A DNA stretch of 12,921 bases from Flavobacteriaceae bacterium UBA2540 (GTDB taxonomy: Bacteria > Bacteroidota > Bacteroidia > Flavobacteriales > Flavobacteriaceae): NCBI GenBank assembly GCA_002340765.1, contig DDMS01000053.1:1-12921 (forward strand). The letters are read 5' to 3'. Below are positions 6,364-12,921 of the stretch, one piece after another. The notes under the pieces are model-generated. The model did no database searches. It saw nothing but the letters and a program-made list of their open reading frames with translations, and was not told where the DNA came from. Each line of letters begins with the position of its first letter. The stretch's first letter is position 1. The position numbers were made by a program, and so were the translations under genes.

Positions 6364-6862
6364 TCAAAAAATTTATGTAGTTATGAGAATAGCGAAGTAT
6401 ATTTTTAATTTGAACTTTTATAATACCATTTCCTTTAATATTTTTATGATTTTCATCAAACCCAACAGGTCTTTCTAATTCATTATCATACATATATTCT
6501 GCAATTTGACGAATAGCACTTTCAGAAAAATATTGTCTTGGCATTAATCCAAATTTCTTAACAGCACCTGGCATTTTAGAATTTTTAACAACCGGATTTT
6601 TAATAAATTTTTGAATTTCTTTGACGAAATTTTCTTTACTAATATTATTTTTTTTGTAATGATTTTTGATGGCAATCATTGGTGGTGCAATTCTGTTTTC
6701 TTCTGGTGTTGCAGGATTGTGACAAACATAACATTGCATTTCCATTATTTTTTTTCCAGGATGTTGTTCAACAATTGCCGTTTTGATTCCATAAAAAGGT
6801 TTGTCAGATTTTTGACAACCGAGAGAAATAACAACTAATAAAATTGGAATTAAATATTCCAT
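6317..6862 (-). CDS. Monohaem c-type cytochrome, probable lipoprotein
   Basis: This 181-residue exported protein has a hydrophobic leader (2-15) ending in SLGC, so Cys16 is a plausible, slightly non-canonical, lipidation site. The haem-binding CxxCH motif is C44-Y-V-C-H48, and RIAPPM (57-62) follows. The distal haem ligand is probably Met97 (in SKMPGA) or Met107 (in LMPRQ). SAIRQIAEYMYDN (115-127) is the C-terminal helix usual in small class I cytochromes. It should carry electrons in the periplasm or on the membrane surface. From about residue 141 the tail (NIKGNG then an Ile/Asn/Phe-rich stretch) no longer looks like the family, and its last 47 nt overlap another ORF; a shifted or lost stop codon is possible. 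It is transcribed divergently from tesB. Confidence 0.85.
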   Translation of the reverse strand: MEYLIPILLVVISLGCQKSDKPFYGIKTAIVEQHPGKKIMEMQCYVCHNPATPEENRIAPPMIAIKNHYKKNNISKENFVKEIQKFIKNPVVKNSKMPGAVKKFGLMPRQYFSESAIRQIAEYMYDNELERPVGFDENHKNIKGNGIIKVQIKNILRYSHNYINFLNGKFDFTYRNFYSFL

Positions 6863-6870
6863 ATTGAGTA

Positions 6871-6878
6871 CAAAATTA
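6871..6878 (-). promoter_or_regulatory. Possible -7 box (TAATTTTG) of the cytochrome gene
   Basis: The minus strand has an exact TAnnTTTG match whose last base is 8 bp before the cytochrome ATG, implying a leader of only about 4 nt. No matching -33 TTTG is seen at the usual distance. No alternative downstream start exists that would keep the signal peptide. Confidence 0.35.
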
Positions 6879-6993
6879 GAGTTTTAAAATACTATTTTTA
6901 ATGCTGAATTCAAGTTACTAATGCAACTTTTTGGTTAAACATATAATTTGGTGTTTCAAAATTAAAACTTTTAAAATAACTCCTCAAAAAAAC

Positions 6994-7857
6994 ATGAAAA
7001 ATACTAAAGAATTGATTGACCTTTTGGATTTAGATGATTTAGAAAACAATATTTTTAGTGGAAAAAGTGTCACTATTGGAAGTGACATTGTTTTTGGTGG
7101 TCAAGTGTTGGCACAAGCTGTAAGTGCTGGGTATAGAACCATTCCAAAAGATCGATTTTTGCATTCGTTGCACGGATATTTTTTAGAAGCTGGTGATTTA
7201 ACTTCGGATATTCACTATCATGTTACAGAAATTAGAAATGGAGGCAGTTTTTCAACCAGAAGAGTTACGGCTTTTCAGCAAGACAAAACTATATTTATTA
7301 TGGCTGCTTCTTTTCATAAAAAAGAGGAAGGATTTGAACATCAAGCTATCATGAATACTGATATAAAACTACCCGAAGATTTAATGAGTTGGGATGAAAT
7401 GGCAATACAATTTGGAGATTTTTTACCAAAATCAACCAAATTATTTTTGAGTATTGATCGTCCAATAGATTTTAAACCTGCTCACGTTCAAAATCCTTTA
7501 GATCCTAAAAATTTACCTCCAAAAGAGGAAGTTTGGTTTAAACTAAAAGGTGAAATTCCTAGCATGAGTATTCAGAAAAAACATCAAATTTTAACCTATA
7601 TTTCTGATTATAATGTATTGAATGCCGCTTTTAATCCAAACGCAAAAAAATACCATTTTGGCAATACACAAACTGCCAGTCTAGACCATTCTATGTGGTT
7701 TTTTAGAGATTTTGATTTTGATGATTGGATGTTTTTTTCGGCAGAATCTCCCAATGTTTTTGGCGCTAGAGGATTTGTAAGAGGCAATATTTTTACCAGA
7801 GATGGAAAACTTATTGCGTCTTTTGCACAAGAAGGTTTGATGCGACCGAAAAAATAA
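6994..7857 (+). CDS. tesB: Acyl-CoA thioesterase II (TesB, double hot-dog fold)
   Basis: This 287-residue cytoplasmic thioesterase hydrolyses acyl-CoA to free acid and CoA; its length is close to E. coli TesB (286). The first hot-dog domain holds FGGQVLAQA (34-42) and HSLHGYFL (57-64). The second holds SLDHSMWFF (229-237), AESPNVFGARGFVRG (250-264) and AQEGLMR (278-284). Asp231 and Gln279 correspond to the active-site Asp and Gln of the family. The hydroxyl residue of the triad is less certain: Ser252 is nearest, and the segment reads ESPN rather than the EST of E. coli. The frame runs back to TTG 6931, but the extra 21 residues are unlike the family and ATG 6994 begins the expected MKNTKELIDLLDL, so that start is used. 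It is followed after 18 bp by the SMR gene, probably as an operon. Confidence 0.93.
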   Translation: MKNTKELIDLLDLDDLENNIFSGKSVTIGSDIVFGGQVLAQAVSAGYRTIPKDRFLHSLHGYFLEAGDLTSDIHYHVTEIRNGGSFSTRRVTAFQQDKTIFIMAASFHKKEEGFEHQAIMNTDIKLPEDLMSWDEMAIQFGDFLPKSTKLFLSIDRPIDFKPAHVQNPLDPKNLPPKEEVWFKLKGEIPSMSIQKKHQILTYISDYNVLNAAFNPNAKKYHFGNTQTASLDHSMWFFRDFDFDDWMFFSAESPNVFGARGFVRGNIFTRDGKLIASFAQEGLMRPKK

Positions 7858-7875
7858 AAAAGAATTTAAGGGAAA

Positions 7876-8199
7876 ATGAATTGGATGATACTGATCATTG
7901 CTGGACTTTTTGAAGTAGCATTTGCCTTTTGTTTGGGAAAAGCCAAAGAAAGTTCAGGTGTAGAAACCGTTTATTGGTATGTTGGGTTTTTGATTTGTTT
8001 GGGAATTAGCATGGTGCTTCTTGTGAAAGCAACTCAAAGTATTCCAATTGGAACGGGCTATGCAGTTTGGACTGGAATTGGCGCAGTTGGCACCGTTTTG
8101 ATTGGAATATATGTTTTTAAAGAACCTGCTACTTTTTGGCGATTGTTTTTTATCACAACGTTGATTGCATCCATTATTGGATTGAAAGTGGTTTCTTGA
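7876..8199 (+). CDS. sugE: Small multidrug resistance (SMR) transporter, guanidinium-exporter (SugE/Gdx) subtype
   Basis: This 107-residue protein has four membrane helices (about 3-20, 32-50, 58-79, 86-105) and would work as an antiparallel dimer in the inner membrane, exchanging protons for guanidinium or small quaternary cations. Glu13 in AGLFEV is the essential proton/substrate site. IGTGYAVWTGIGAVGT (58-73) and FKEPATFWRLFF (81-92) are SMR signatures, the former in its SugE form. An AAGGG sequence (7868-7872) just before the ATG is one of the few Shine-Dalgarno-like sites in the window. In Gdx/SugE proteins helix 1 usually has Trp at position 16; here it is Phe16. Helix 1 is followed by a longer loop (GKAKESSG) than in E. 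coli SugE. No guanidine riboswitch fits in the 18-bp gap after tesB. Confidence 0.88.
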   Translation: MNWMILIIAGLFEVAFAFCLGKAKESSGVETVYWYVGFLICLGISMVLLVKATQSIPIGTGYAVWTGIGAVGTVLIGIYVFKEPATFWRLFFITTLIASIIGLKVVS

Positions 8200-8244
8200 T
8201 ATAATTTTAGATATATTTTATTATGTACTCATATATTTCTCTAA

Positions 8245-9369
8245 TTATTTTGACATAATAATAAATGGAATAATCATCCCTAAATATGAAATATCAAAAA
8301 GATTTTCATAAATATTATTGTAAAATCCTTCTTCATAAACATTTAAAATAAAAGCAGGTATTAGTAAAAATGACAAAACATAAAAAGTTATTTTATAAAC
8401 ATTTGTAGATGATTTTGAATACTTTGAAAGAAAGAAAGGACTCAATAAAGATAAAATAATCAGAAACTTGGGCGCATACTTTGTTTGATGATTGAAAGGA
8501 TTATGTTCAGAAAGCACTTCAAATTCAGGTAAAACCAAAAGAATTGGGAGCAACAAAACAAATAGGCTAATTATAAAGATTATAACAAACTTGAATTTCA
8601 ATCTGATTTTTAATTTGAGAAAGTCATAAAATAACATTAGTGTTAAAGGTATAATCACAATTCCTCTAGTTAAACTAAAAAAAGCAACAATAAATGCCAA
8701 AATCTCTAATTTTTGGAAACTGTTTTCATTGTATTTCTCTTTCCAATAATCAATAAAAATTATTAACAATAATAAATTACTCATTAAATCACTCTTTGCA
8801 GCTACTTCCCACAAATAAGCAGGAGACATGATTAGTAACAAAATAATGAGTAACTTTTTTGATTGTAACCTATTTGATTTGAAAATCCAAAAAGAAAAAC
8901 CAAGGAATACAAATGGTTGTAATAAACCAATATTGCCTAACATATAAAAAGGTAACCCTAAATAAGATAATGATGGTAAATTAGATGAGGTTTGTCCTAA
9001 ATGATCTAACTGATTATAAGGATACACTCCTTTCAAAATATATTCAATAGTTACTTGCATGGCAGACCATCTATCAGTATTTAAACTATTACCATCTATT
9101 AAAAAATTCAGAATAATAAAAAAACAAAAAACAACAAATATCAAAATCCAATAAAGAATATTGAAACTCCTATATTCTTGAATTTTTTTTAAATATTTTT
9201 TAAACAAGTATAAAATACCCAGCACTAAAAAACAATATCCAAAAAGAATTATAAATTCAGAGATAATTTTTAACCTTTCTCCGTATTTAATAACAAACAA
9301 TCCATTAATAAATAGGTACATGAAAAGTAAAAAAACAACCTGATAAATGCGATTATTTGTTCTCAACAT
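8245..9369 (-). CDS. Polytopic membrane protein, GT-C-like glycosyltransferase candidate
   Basis: This 374-residue protein has about ten hydrophobic segments (roughly 10-27, 36-56, 71-91, 133-162, 172-188, 194-207, 222-248, 260-281, 301-314, 326-344, plus 360-372). The hydrophilic region after the third segment contains NTDRWSAM (97-104) and GVYPYNQLDHLGQ (114-126). An acidic first external loop followed by a G-x-x-PY motif is characteristic of GT-C enzymes that use polyprenyl-phosphate sugars (mannosyltransferase/GT87-like). AAKSDLMSN (190-198) between later helices is also polar and probably functional. If correct, it would add a sugar to a lipid or surface glycan on the periplasmic face. 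No partner glycan genes are adjacent: it converges on sugE (45-bp gap) and lies 123 bp downstream of recO on the same strand. The family call is inferred from architecture only. Confidence 0.5.
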   Translation of the reverse strand: MLRTNNRIYQVVFLLFMYLFINGLFVIKYGERLKIISEFIILFGYCFLVLGILYLFKKYLKKIQEYRSFNILYWILIFVVFCFFIILNFLIDGNSLNTDRWSAMQVTIEYILKGVYPYNQLDHLGQTSSNLPSLSYLGLPFYMLGNIGLLQPFVFLGFSFWIFKSNRLQSKKLLIILLLIMSPAYLWEVAAKSDLMSNLLLLIIFIDYWKEKYNENSFQKLEILAFIVAFFSLTRGIVIIPLTLMLFYDFLKLKIRLKFKFVIIFIISLFVLLLPILLVLPEFEVLSEHNPFNHQTKYAPKFLIILSLLSPFFLSKYSKSSTNVYKITFYVLSFLLIPAFILNVYEEGFYNNIYENLFDISYLGMIIPFIIMSK

Positions 9370-9492
9370 TGTTTATATTTTTTATGTAAATAAATAAAAA
9401 AATGCTTAATATTAAACAATAACTTTCAAGAAGTTTCTATTATTTTTTATGGTAAAATGTTTTTTAATGGACGATTTAAAAGAAAATTTATC

Positions 9493-10215
9493 CTACCTAA
9501 ATACCGCCTCCAAAACATCCAATGATTTTGGATTTCTAAAACTATCTACATGCAATTTATTATACGTAATAAGCGTTTGCAAAACCATTTGTCTTTCTGA
9601 TTTGGTAAATGTGAGACTTTCTAAATTTTCAAAATTCGTTTCCAATAATTTTTTAAACTGAACACATTCATTTCCTGAAATCACATTTTTATCATAGCTA
9701 GGATCTGTAAAAAATCCATCTAATAAGTGAAATCCTTGTTTTTCAGTATCAGAAGTATCAGGAAAAAATCCTAAAAAACTGGTTAAATTCAGTAAAAAAA
9801 CCAAATGAAAATTGGCTATTTTTTCATGAGAATCCAGCCAAGTAAAAGAAGTTTCTAAAAATTCGTACAAAGCGTCATTTTCCTCTTCTTCCTGAATCAC
9901 ATTAGACACCACTTCTGATAAAAAAAAAGCAATAGATTGCTTTACAACGTCTTGATAAATAGATTGATACGGATTGTAAACTTGAATTTCTTTGATGGTA
10001 TGTAAAGTACCTTTGGTATTGTGATTGGCAACTATTTTCAATTGTGTTAAAGGTTGAAAATACGCCACTTTCAATCCGCCTTTTTTGGGTTTTAAAACAC
10101 CCCTTACTAGGTATGATTTCAATCCTTCTTGTTGCGTAAAACACTTTACAATTAGGCTGGTATCACCAAATTTTAGTGAACTCAGAACAATCGCATTTGT
10201 AGAAATTATAGGCAT
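9493..10215 (-). CDS. recO: DNA repair protein RecO
   Basis: This 240-residue protein is the RecO mediator, which with RecR displaces SSB, loads RecA and anneals single strands in the RecF pathway. The N-terminal OB fold (about 1-80) includes the usual TNAIVLSSLKFGDTSLIVKCF start and SYLVRGVLKPK (34-44). The C-terminal helical domain includes FHLVFLLNLTSFLGFFPD (136-153), the hallmark LxxLGxxP-like turn. The four-cysteine zinc site of some RecO proteins is absent; only two isolated cysteines (Cys25 and one near residue 185) are seen. The ATG (10213-10215) overlaps the porZ stop as TAATG, implying translational coupling and a shared message. Confidence 0.93.
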   Translation of the reverse strand: MPIISTNAIVLSSLKFGDTSLIVKCFTQQEGLKSYLVRGVLKPKKGGLKVAYFQPLTQLKIVANHNTKGTLHTIKEIQVYNPYQSIYQDVVKQSIAFFLSEVVSNVIQEEEENDALYEFLETSFTWLDSHEKIANFHLVFLLNLTSFLGFFPDTSDTEKQGFHLLDGFFTDPSYDKNVISGNECVQFKKLLETNFENLESLTFTKSERQMVLQTLITYNKLHVDSFRNPKSLDVLEAVFR

Positions 10216-12542
10216 TAATTTACAATCGCAATTTTAGTAACTGCTGTTTGAGAACCATCATCAGCAGACAATAAAACCACATAAACCCCAGAAGCAACTC
10301 TATTTCCTGCTAAGTTTTTTTTGTTCCAAACTACTTTTCCTCCCTGTACTTCTTGCTCTTCAACGACATTGGTTTCATATACCAAATTGCCAGCAACATC
10401 CAAAATTTTTACATTGGTTCCTCTAGGTAAACTTGTGCCATTTCTACCGGAAATGGTAACCGTTTCGTGGTTTTTTAAAGCTGGATTTGGATAGGCATAC
10501 ACTTCTCCTAATTCTTCCCCAAAAGGCGCTACTTTACTATTATAAGCAACAATACCTCTATCTGTGGCAAAAAATACTTTTCCAGAACTATCATCTACTC
10601 TGATTTTTAAAATTCTATTGGAAGGTAAAGGGGAATTTTGAGTGCTAAAATTCGCCAACGTTCTTTGTCCAGAAGGATTTGTATATAAAACACCTCCACT
10701 ATCAGTGCCAAACCATTTGTTATCTGCGCCATCAATTTCAATAGAATTTACTCTTTGATCACCTAACAAACGCTCTCCTACATTATTTTCTTCAATAATA
10801 ACTGGTTGCGCATTTAAAACCGTTGATTCAAAAACAGAAGAAGTTCCTCTAAAAACCACCAAACCATTTCTAGTTCCAATCCAAATTCTGCTGCTATTAT
10901 CAGCAGCAACTGTCAAAACATCTGTGTCTGGTAAATTCCCTTGATTTGGTGTTGCAATGAGTCTTGCTTTTCGATTGCCGTTTTCATTAAAAACATACAA
11001 GCCATTTCTTCTTGTCCCCATCCAAACGTTATTGCTACGATCCACCACAATTTCTGATAATCCCAGGGCATCAACCGTTTTTAATGAACTTATATCAAAA
11101 CTACTCCAAACACCAGTAGTAGATAATTTTTTAACTTTCTGACTGTTGCTGATACTGTTTACCCATAAATTTCCTTGGCGATCAAAGGCAGTCCCACTAA
11201 TTCTTATAGTCACTCTTGAAGGATCATTGGTCTCAATATCTTCCAAAGTACTATTCAAATGATTGTAAAAAGTTTTTATTTCGTCATTTTCAACCACCAA
11301 TAAACCACCTGTTGAAACGGAATTCACTTCTCTGGTATCACCAAAGGAGCTTATAAAAACTCTGTTTTCAGCATTTGGGTCTATAGAGATAGAATTCAAA
11401 TCAGTAATAGGAAAATTAGGATTGAACGGAGTATTTATCCAACTTTCTCCGTTAAAATGGCTAAATCCCATGCGTCTTTGTAATGGAGCATAAACTCCAT
11501 CATAACCACCAAAAACAATCCAAAGATGCTTATTTTCAGCATCAATTGAAAAAACTTCATTTGATAGAGGCCCTTCAGGATGAATTTCTTGATAATTTAA
11601 GGATTGAGTTGAAGTTGATTTTAAAATTCCGTATTCGCGAGTAGCTAAATAAACAGCATTATTTTGATAAAAAGCATTGGATAGTGAAAAATCAAAATCT
11701 GCTGTTGTACCAAAATTTGATATTTCACTCATTGAAGAATTTAAAATATGGGCACTTTTTTGTAGTGAAATTGCCAAATGAGAATTCGAAGATTTTACGC
11801 CCAAAATTGGTTGAAAATAATCCCTGATTTCAGTCAAATTTGAACCATTTAACTGCAATAATTTTGAATTTTCAGTGACAAAAAGTTGATTATTGAATTG
11901 AACAATATGAGTGAAATTCCTTCCAATAAATAATTGAGTCCAATTATTAAAGTCTATCAATAAATTGTTCGTTAAGTCAGCTGTAAAAATTCCTTGAGCT
12001 GTTGCAGCGTATAGTGTATTATTGATGATCGTAGTCTCATTAATTCGCAAAGAAGAAGAATTATTACCTATAAAAAAAGTGTCTCCAAATTCTAATTTTT
12101 CAATATCATATTCTACAATGGCAAATGGAGTTGAAACATAAAGAGTTTTCCCAAAACCCGAAATATGGTTTACTCTCTTTTCTCCTGATTGGTTAAAATT
12201 CGCTAAATCTGATGATATTGTTATGGAATTATCTTCATCAATTATTTCAATCAAACCATTTTCGTAGCCAATTACCAACCTTTTTGAAGATGTATCGTAA
12301 TAAATTGCTGAGGTAATTTCGCCTGATAAACCCTGAATTGAAGAGAATTTTTGGGTTTCTAAAGTTGTTTCATCAAACGTAAAAACAGCATTGTCAACCA
12401 ATGCAAAAATTTGATTTTCAACTTTTATAAAGTCTTTTACATTGTTGTATGAGTAAAAATCTTCCCAAGAATCACTGTAATTAATTTGACCAAAAATAGA
12501 TTGAAAATAAAATAAAAGATATAATGATAAAAAATATTTCAC
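10215..12542 (-). CDS. porZ: Type IX secretion system protein PorZ (two beta-propellers plus sorting domain)
   Basis: This 775-residue exported protein has a signal peptide (1-18, likely cleaved before Gln19 in IFGQINYS). Repeated blades resembling two-component-regulator propellers follow: the first about 20-330, the second about 330-670 (for example WVNSISN, VWMGTRRNGLYVF, IWIGTRNGLVVF, KWFGTDSGGVLYT). The last 97 residues form a T9SS type A sorting domain (YPNP at about 683-686, LDVAGNLVYE, ASGVYVV near the end). In Porphyromonas gingivalis, PorZ is part of the outer-membrane attachment complex with PorU, PorV and PorQ and brings anionic LPS to the sortase PorU, which attaches cargo to the cell surface. 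The start is GTG (12540-12542); it directly begins the signal peptide, and no in-frame ATG lies upstream or inside the leader. The stop overlaps recO by one base. Confidence 0.92.
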   Translation of the reverse strand: MKYFLSLYLLFYFQSIFGQINYSDSWEDFYSYNNVKDFIKVENQIFALVDNAVFTFDETTLETQKFSSIQGLSGEITSAIYYDTSSKRLVIGYENGLIEIIDEDNSITISSDLANFNQSGEKRVNHISGFGKTLYVSTPFAIVEYDIEKLEFGDTFFIGNNSSSLRINETTIINNTLYAATAQGIFTADLTNNLLIDFNNWTQLFIGRNFTHIVQFNNQLFVTENSKLLQLNGSNLTEIRDYFQPILGVKSSNSHLAISLQKSAHILNSSMSEISNFGTTADFDFSLSNAFYQNNAVYLATREYGILKSTSTQSLNYQEIHPEGPLSNEVFSIDAENKHLWIVFGGYDGVYAPLQRRMGFSHFNGESWINTPFNPNFPITDLNSISIDPNAENRVFISSFGDTREVNSVSTGGLLVVENDEIKTFYNHLNSTLEDIETNDPSRVTIRISGTAFDRQGNLWVNSISNSQKVKKLSTTGVWSSFDISSLKTVDALGLSEIVVDRSNNVWMGTRRNGLYVFNENGNRKARLIATPNQGNLPDTDVLTVAADNSSRIWIGTRNGLVVFRGTSSVFESTVLNAQPVIIEENNVGERLLGDQRVNSIEIDGADNKWFGTDSGGVLYTNPSGQRTLANFSTQNSPLPSNRILKIRVDDSSGKVFFATDRGIVAYNSKVAPFGEELGEVYAYPNPALKNHETVTISGRNGTSLPRGTNVKILDVAGNLVYETNVVEEQEVQGGKVVWNKKNLAGNRVASGVYVVLLSADDGSQTAVTKIAIVN

Positions 12543-12562
12543 TTTTCTTAGTTTAAGAATTC

Positions 12563-12570
12563 CAAAGATA
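12563..12570 (-). promoter_or_regulatory. -7 promoter box (TATCTTTG) of porZ-recO
   Basis: The minus strand has an exact TAnnTTTG match, 20 bp before the porZ GTG, implying a leader of roughly 16 nt. A TTTG at 12585-12588 (minus) could be the -33 element, but the 14-bp gap is shorter than usual. The octamer is identical to the one before the nucleosidase-like gene. Confidence 0.45.
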
Positions 12571-12630
12571 TTTAATTATTAAAACAAAACGTATTAAATA
12601 GTTTTATTAGTATAATTTTAATTAATAAAC

Positions 12631-12660
12631 TTGTATACTTAGTAACTTTCAATACTTTTA
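12631..12660 (+). promoter_or_regulatory. Probable promoter of the right-edge gene (TTG, 19 bp, TACTTTTA)
   Basis: TTG (12631-12633) and TACTTTTA (12653-12660, seven of eight bases of TAnnTTTG) are separated by 19 bp, the usual Bacteroidota spacing. The predicted start of transcription lies about 25 nt before the ATG at 12693. The divergent spacer with porZ (12543-12692) shows nothing else clear apart from a four-codon ATG...TAA mini-frame at 12676-12690. Confidence 0.4.
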
Positions 12661-12692
12661 CAATTAAGAAAAAAAATGCAAAATAAATAAAA

Positions 12693-12921
12693 ATGAAACT
12701 AATTACGTTAGACGATTTTATTGATACTTATTTCAAAATTATTCAGCGAGGAAGTAGTTTTATTCTTTCAAAATTTACATTTGATGAAGAGAAAAGAACT
12801 AAAAGTGCTTTTGACAATACTTCTTTTATATCATCATATTACTGGAACATTCCAAAGGTTAAGGAACGTTGGAATATTTTAATATCAGGATCTGAAAATG
12901 AAAATTATATAGATTTTTTAA
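12693..12921 (+). CDS. N-terminus of a gene of uncertain function (possible SAM-dependent methyltransferase), cut by window edge
   Basis: ATG 12693 opens a frame that stays open for 76 codons to the window end. The start is MKLITLDDFIDTY and there is no signal peptide or membrane helix. The stretch WNIPKVKERWNILISG (about 52-67) resembles, from memory, a W-x-x-P-x-V-x-x-R-W pattern found ahead of the methyltransferase domain in some Bacteroidota class I SAM-dependent methyltransferases. The catalytic domain would lie beyond the window, so this is only a guess. It is transcribed divergently from porZ. Confidence 0.6.
   Translation, partial: MKLITLDDFIDTYFKIIQRGSSFILSKFTFDEEKRTKSAFDNTSFISSYYWNIPKVKERWNILISGSENENYIDFL

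Noticed and set aside
6611..6838. Plus-strand 75-codon frame, very Phe-rich
   Set aside because: It is antisense to the cytochrome gene; its composition mirrors the Lys/Asn codons on the other strand.
6931..6993. Upstream TTG start for tesB adding 21 residues
   Set aside because: The added residues look like untranslated AT-rich spacer and TesB proteins begin near the ATG at 6994.
8200..8244. Convergent gap between sugE and the GT-C-like gene searched for a terminator
   Set aside because: Only AT-rich ATATA-type repeats without a GC-containing stem.
9449..9661. Plus-strand 70-codon frame
   Set aside because: It lies mostly antisense to the 3' end of recO and shows no motif; it is a shadow frame.
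10215..12542. Reading the propeller protein as a hybrid two-component sensor
   Set aside because: The blades resemble such sensors, but there is no membrane helix, kinase or DNA-binding domain; the C-terminal sorting domain identifies PorZ.
12676..12690. Mini-ORF (ATG CAA AAT AAA TAA) just before the right-edge gene
   Set aside because: Four codons in AT-rich leader sequence; no evidence of a regulatory peptide.

Overview
The window looks like chromosomal DNA from a marine-type member of the Flavobacteriia (Bacteroidota), something like Polaribacter or Tenacibaculum. The reasons are a very AT-rich composition, a PorZ protein of the type IX secretion system (T9SS) with its own C-terminal sorting domain, several TAnnTTTG (-7) promoter boxes typical of the phylum, weak or absent Shine-Dalgarno sequences, and flavobacterial versions of RnpA, RecO, the S41 protease and glutaryl-CoA dehydrogenase. 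I cannot name the genus from sequence alone.

Left block (1-4543, all minus strand, reading right to left). rnpA is followed, with a 14-nt overlap, by a membrane-anchored PDZ/S41 protease. A 559-residue protein with a nucleoside-phosphorylase/AMP-nucleosidase-like C-terminal half comes next, then a Wzz-like membrane protein that leaves the window at position 1. Spacings are tight (14-nt overlap, 28 bp, 29 bp), so this is probably one operon, with a possible extra promoter before the nucleosidase-like gene. A degenerate heptamer repeat lies in the last spacer.

Centre (4544-6993). Diverging from rnpA is a glutaryl-CoA dehydrogenase gene (start placed at 4717 rather than at the upstream TTG), closed by a perfect hairpin terminator at 5922-5950. 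Beyond it, on the minus strand, lies a tiny membrane-protein frame interrupted by a single in-frame TAA. Next come an uncertain 68-codon frame and a lipoprotein-type monohaem cytochrome c whose C-terminal tail overlaps that frame.

Right-centre (6994-9369). An acyl-CoA thioesterase II gene and a small multidrug resistance/guanidinium-exporter type gene form a two-gene plus-strand unit. It converges on a minus-strand gene for a polytopic, glycosyltransferase-C-like membrane protein.

Right block (9493-12921). porZ (GTG start) and recO are joined by a TAATG stop/start overlap on the minus strand, coupling T9SS surface-protein maturation with recombination repair. Divergently, a plus-strand gene of uncertain function runs off the right edge.

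Most of the window is conserved housekeeping and envelope content. I found no clear defence, mobile or otherwise complete undescribed system. The points most worth a second look are the interrupted small membrane ORF at 5897-6100, the unusual nucleosidase-like fusion at 825-2504, and the overlap and odd tail of the cytochrome gene at 6157-6480.
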